From assembly GCA_017436845.1 (NCBI GenBank), contig JAFSCJ010000016.1, positions 124,001 through 188,000 of the forward strand: DNA of 64,000 bases. Reading direction: 5' to 3'. The notes beneath the pieces were generated by a model that worked only from the letters and a program-made list of their open reading frames with translations, made no database searches and was not told the origin of the DNA. Of this stretch, positions 62,851-64,000 are shown piece after piece. The position numbers and the translations under genes are program-made. The DNA is from Muribaculaceae bacterium. GTDB taxonomy: Bacteria; Bacteroidota; Bacteroidia; Bacteroidales; Muribaculaceae. Numbering within the stretch: the stretch's first letter is position 1; every line of letters begins with the position of its first letter.

Positions 62851-63087
62851 TCACTTTTGTTGCTGATTGCGAGACTGCTGTTTTTGATGTATAATAGATG
62901 ATATTTCAGACGAGAAATCTCGGTTAAGAATTATTGATATGCGAATTAATAGGTCGGTTTCGATGCTGTGTTTATGAAATAATCTATAAACGTTTGAGCG
63001 ATCGCAAGATAACTTGCGGGCAAACCAAGTAACAGAACGTTCTTGCTTTTCTAATTCTTCCTTAATTAGTTCTCCGATTGTTTTCAT
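62851..63087 (-). CDS. Small XRE-type HTH protein
   Basis: 78 residues from the ATG at 63087 (product KTIGELIKEELEKQERS). WFARKLSCDRSNVYRLFHKHSI is a helix-turn-helix, with helix three reading DRSNVYRLFH. A Gln/Arg-rich tail follows. The longer frame adds residues that run into an inverted-repeat region and is not used. Its upstream region has a large palindromic element, which may be its control site. Target unknown. Confidence 0.8.
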   Translation of the reverse strand: MKTIGELIKEELEKQERSVTWFARKLSCDRSNVYRLFHKHSIETDLLIRISIILNRDFSSEISSIIHQKQQSRNQQQK

Positions 63088-63547
63088 TTGGATTATTGAG
63101 CTTACTTTATCGCTAACACCCCCTTGCGATGTATTGTGTCGTTCAAAACAATGACGTGGGTGTATATACATTGCTTATCCCGACTTTCAGGCCTTCGCAT
63201 TGCCTTCCACAAGGATAAGCAACGGCTCGCCCACGTCAAGATGTATATACATAATATCATAATCCCGACTTTTTATAAAAGAGGATTTCTGATATTAAAG
63301 TATGAACACATCAACATGACCGTTTCCGCTGCTATATCTTCTTGTGGTATCAAAGTTGCGAAGTTTGAAAGTCAGAAGATAACGCTTTGTAAACGTCGTA
63401 TGTATTTAAGACAATATCTCTTCGATATGTGTCTTTTGCAAAATTACGTACAATTAAGGAATTGTCAAAATCTTATGTAAAAAGAATAAAATCAGAACTT
63501 AAATAACGTAAACATTTCACGCTGTTTCTATAGCCGTGTTTAAGTGT
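63088..63547. other. Gap between the HTH gene and the co-chaperone gene
   Basis: 460 bp without a convincing gene. The first half holds the palindromic repeat described separately; a 118-codon open frame here is Cys/Arg-rich with no family and is rejected. The right part shows nothing recognisable. Confidence 0.45.
63152..63272. repeat. Nested palindromes and direct repeats upstream of the HTH gene
   Basis: TGACGTGGG (63152-63160) pairs with CCCACGTCA (63230-63238), TTGCTTATCC (63171-63180) with GGATAAGCAA (63213-63222). The 10-bp palindrome TGTATATACA occurs at 63161 and again at 63242, each followed by ATCCCGACTTT after 6-10 bases. It looks like a mobile miniature element or a structured RNA/operator with two protein sites. 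No terminator T-tail is present. Confidence 0.65.
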
Positions 63548-64000
63548 TTAGTTGAGGTTTCGGGTTTTATAGATGCGGTCTTTGGCTTCGTTGATTTTTC
63601 GGAACTTATCTTCGGCTGCTTTGCGTATATCTTCTCCTAATGATGCAACACGATCGGGGTGATGCTTTAGTGCAAGTTTGCGGTAGGCTGCTTTGACTTC
63701 GTCATCGGTAGCAGTTGGTGCTATTTCCAGAACTTTATATGCTTCTTCCAGTGAATTCCCTCCGAGATTTAACATTGATTCAACCTCTAAAGTTGATAAA
63801 CCCATCGCAATTGCAGTCTCTTTTAATGCTTCAATTTCAGCTTGGCACACATGACCATCGCTTTTGGCTATCATTGCAAGAAAATTGAGCAATTGTAAAC
63901 GTTCTTCGTGGCTGAGATTTATTCTTATTTGTCGCCCACAATTGAAGATTGTATTTTTGAACGATGAAGGGTCTTGCGCATCCATCTGTTTGCGTTGCTC
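63548..64000 (-). CDS. DjlA-like J-domain co-chaperone (cut by window end)
   Basis: The frame stays open to the right window edge beyond the ATG at 63985, so the start is probably outside. The visible 151 residues begin with EQRKQ. A TerB/DjlA N-terminal-type helical domain (RLQLLNFLAMIAKSDGHVCQAE) is followed by a J domain (about 86-145: YKVLEIAPTATDDEVKAAYRKLALKHHPDRV), with the HPD tripeptide that stimulates Hsp70. It partners DnaK, which is encoded 55 kb away. No membrane helix is visible in the part present. Confidence 0.9.
   Translation of the reverse strand, partial: EQRKQMDAQDPSSFKNTIFNCGRQIRINLSHEERLQLLNFLAMIAKSDGHVCQAEIEALKETAIAMGLSTLEVESMLNLGGNSLEEAYKVLEIAPTATDDEVKAAYRKLALKHHPDRVASLGEDIRKAAEDKFRKINEAKDRIYKTRNLN

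Noticed and set aside
63152..63272. CRISPR array
   Set aside because: Only two unequal repeat copies, no regular spacers and no cas genes.
63124..63480. 118-codon forward open frame
   Set aside because: It runs through the palindromic repeat, is rich in Cys, Arg and Met, has no domain pattern and no promoter, so it is probably chance.

Overview
The window looks like chromosome of a low-GC member of the Bacteroidales. The evidence is the Bacteroidetes promoter signature (TTTG, about 20 bp, TAnnTTTG) before several genes, the lack of Shine-Dalgarno spacing, a bacterial serine palmitoyltransferase, a type IX secretion sorting tail on an amidase, an HU/SPOR protein of the CCDC81-like type, and a methylmalonyl-CoA decarboxylase operon. 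A gut lineage such as Muribaculaceae is plausible, but the family cannot be fixed from this window.

Layout. 1-2.8 kb: a CHAT protease (cut by the left edge), a membrane-anchored TIR protein and a small RyR-domain protein on one strand, which looks like a conflict or immunity cassette. 3.2-6.3 kb: a second same-strand operon of a VWA protein, a CreD-like membrane protein and a WG-repeat protein. 6.7-8.6 kb: dnaK, reverse strand. 8.9-9.7 kb: a lone surface lipoprotein. 9.9-14.5 kb: methylmalonyl-CoA epimerase plus the sodium-pumping decarboxylase (mmdA, a lamin-tail/OadG fusion, biotin carrier, mmdB), a succinate-to-propionate module. 15.1-18.7 kb: aspS, a Nif3-like protein and a C4 zinc-ribbon protein. 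18.9-20.1 kb: serine palmitoyltransferase.

20.2-30.2 kb: the most unusual region, nine tightly packed reverse-strand genes. In transcription order they encode a small membrane protein, a 1029-residue tubulin/FtsZ-like GTPase, a zinc-ribbon single-span protein, four exported proteins (two are NTF2-like relatives of each other), an FGE-like protein without catalytic cysteines and an exported metallophosphatase. The layout suggests a cytoplasmic GTPase coupled through a membrane adaptor to a periplasmic or surface apparatus.

30.4-38.6 kb: housekeeping genes (HU/SPOR protein, nitroreductase, DUF2520, KdsC-like HAD, Maf, an ATP-grasp-like protein, a mannose-6-phosphate isomerase family protein, RsgA, a wHTH protein, a TPR protein) and two identical tandem tRNA-Arg(ACG) genes. 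38.8-41.4 kb: a CsgG/DUF4810/DUF799 lipoprotein operon preceded by a long, strongly folded leader; its second gene carries a poly-T tract that looks like a frameshift or slippage site. 41.9-43.1 kb: an orphan AAA/DUF4143 ATPase. 43.2-57.4 kb, reverse strand: nitroreductase, T9SS-tailed cell-wall amidase, beta-propeller protein, glycosyltransferase, MerR regulator, M23 peptidase, TonB-like lipoprotein, class I fumarase and TamB. 57.5-62.3 kb, forward: a choloylglycine-hydrolase-like enzyme, a tryptophanase-like lyase, a membrane protein and a beta-lactamase-fold hydrolase. 62.4-64 kb: a lipocalin-like lipoprotein, a small HTH protein, an elaborate palindromic repeat and a DjlA-like co-chaperone cut by the right edge.

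All family names come from reading motifs by eye. No search was run. Small proteins and exported proteins of the tubulin operon are described, not functionally assigned.
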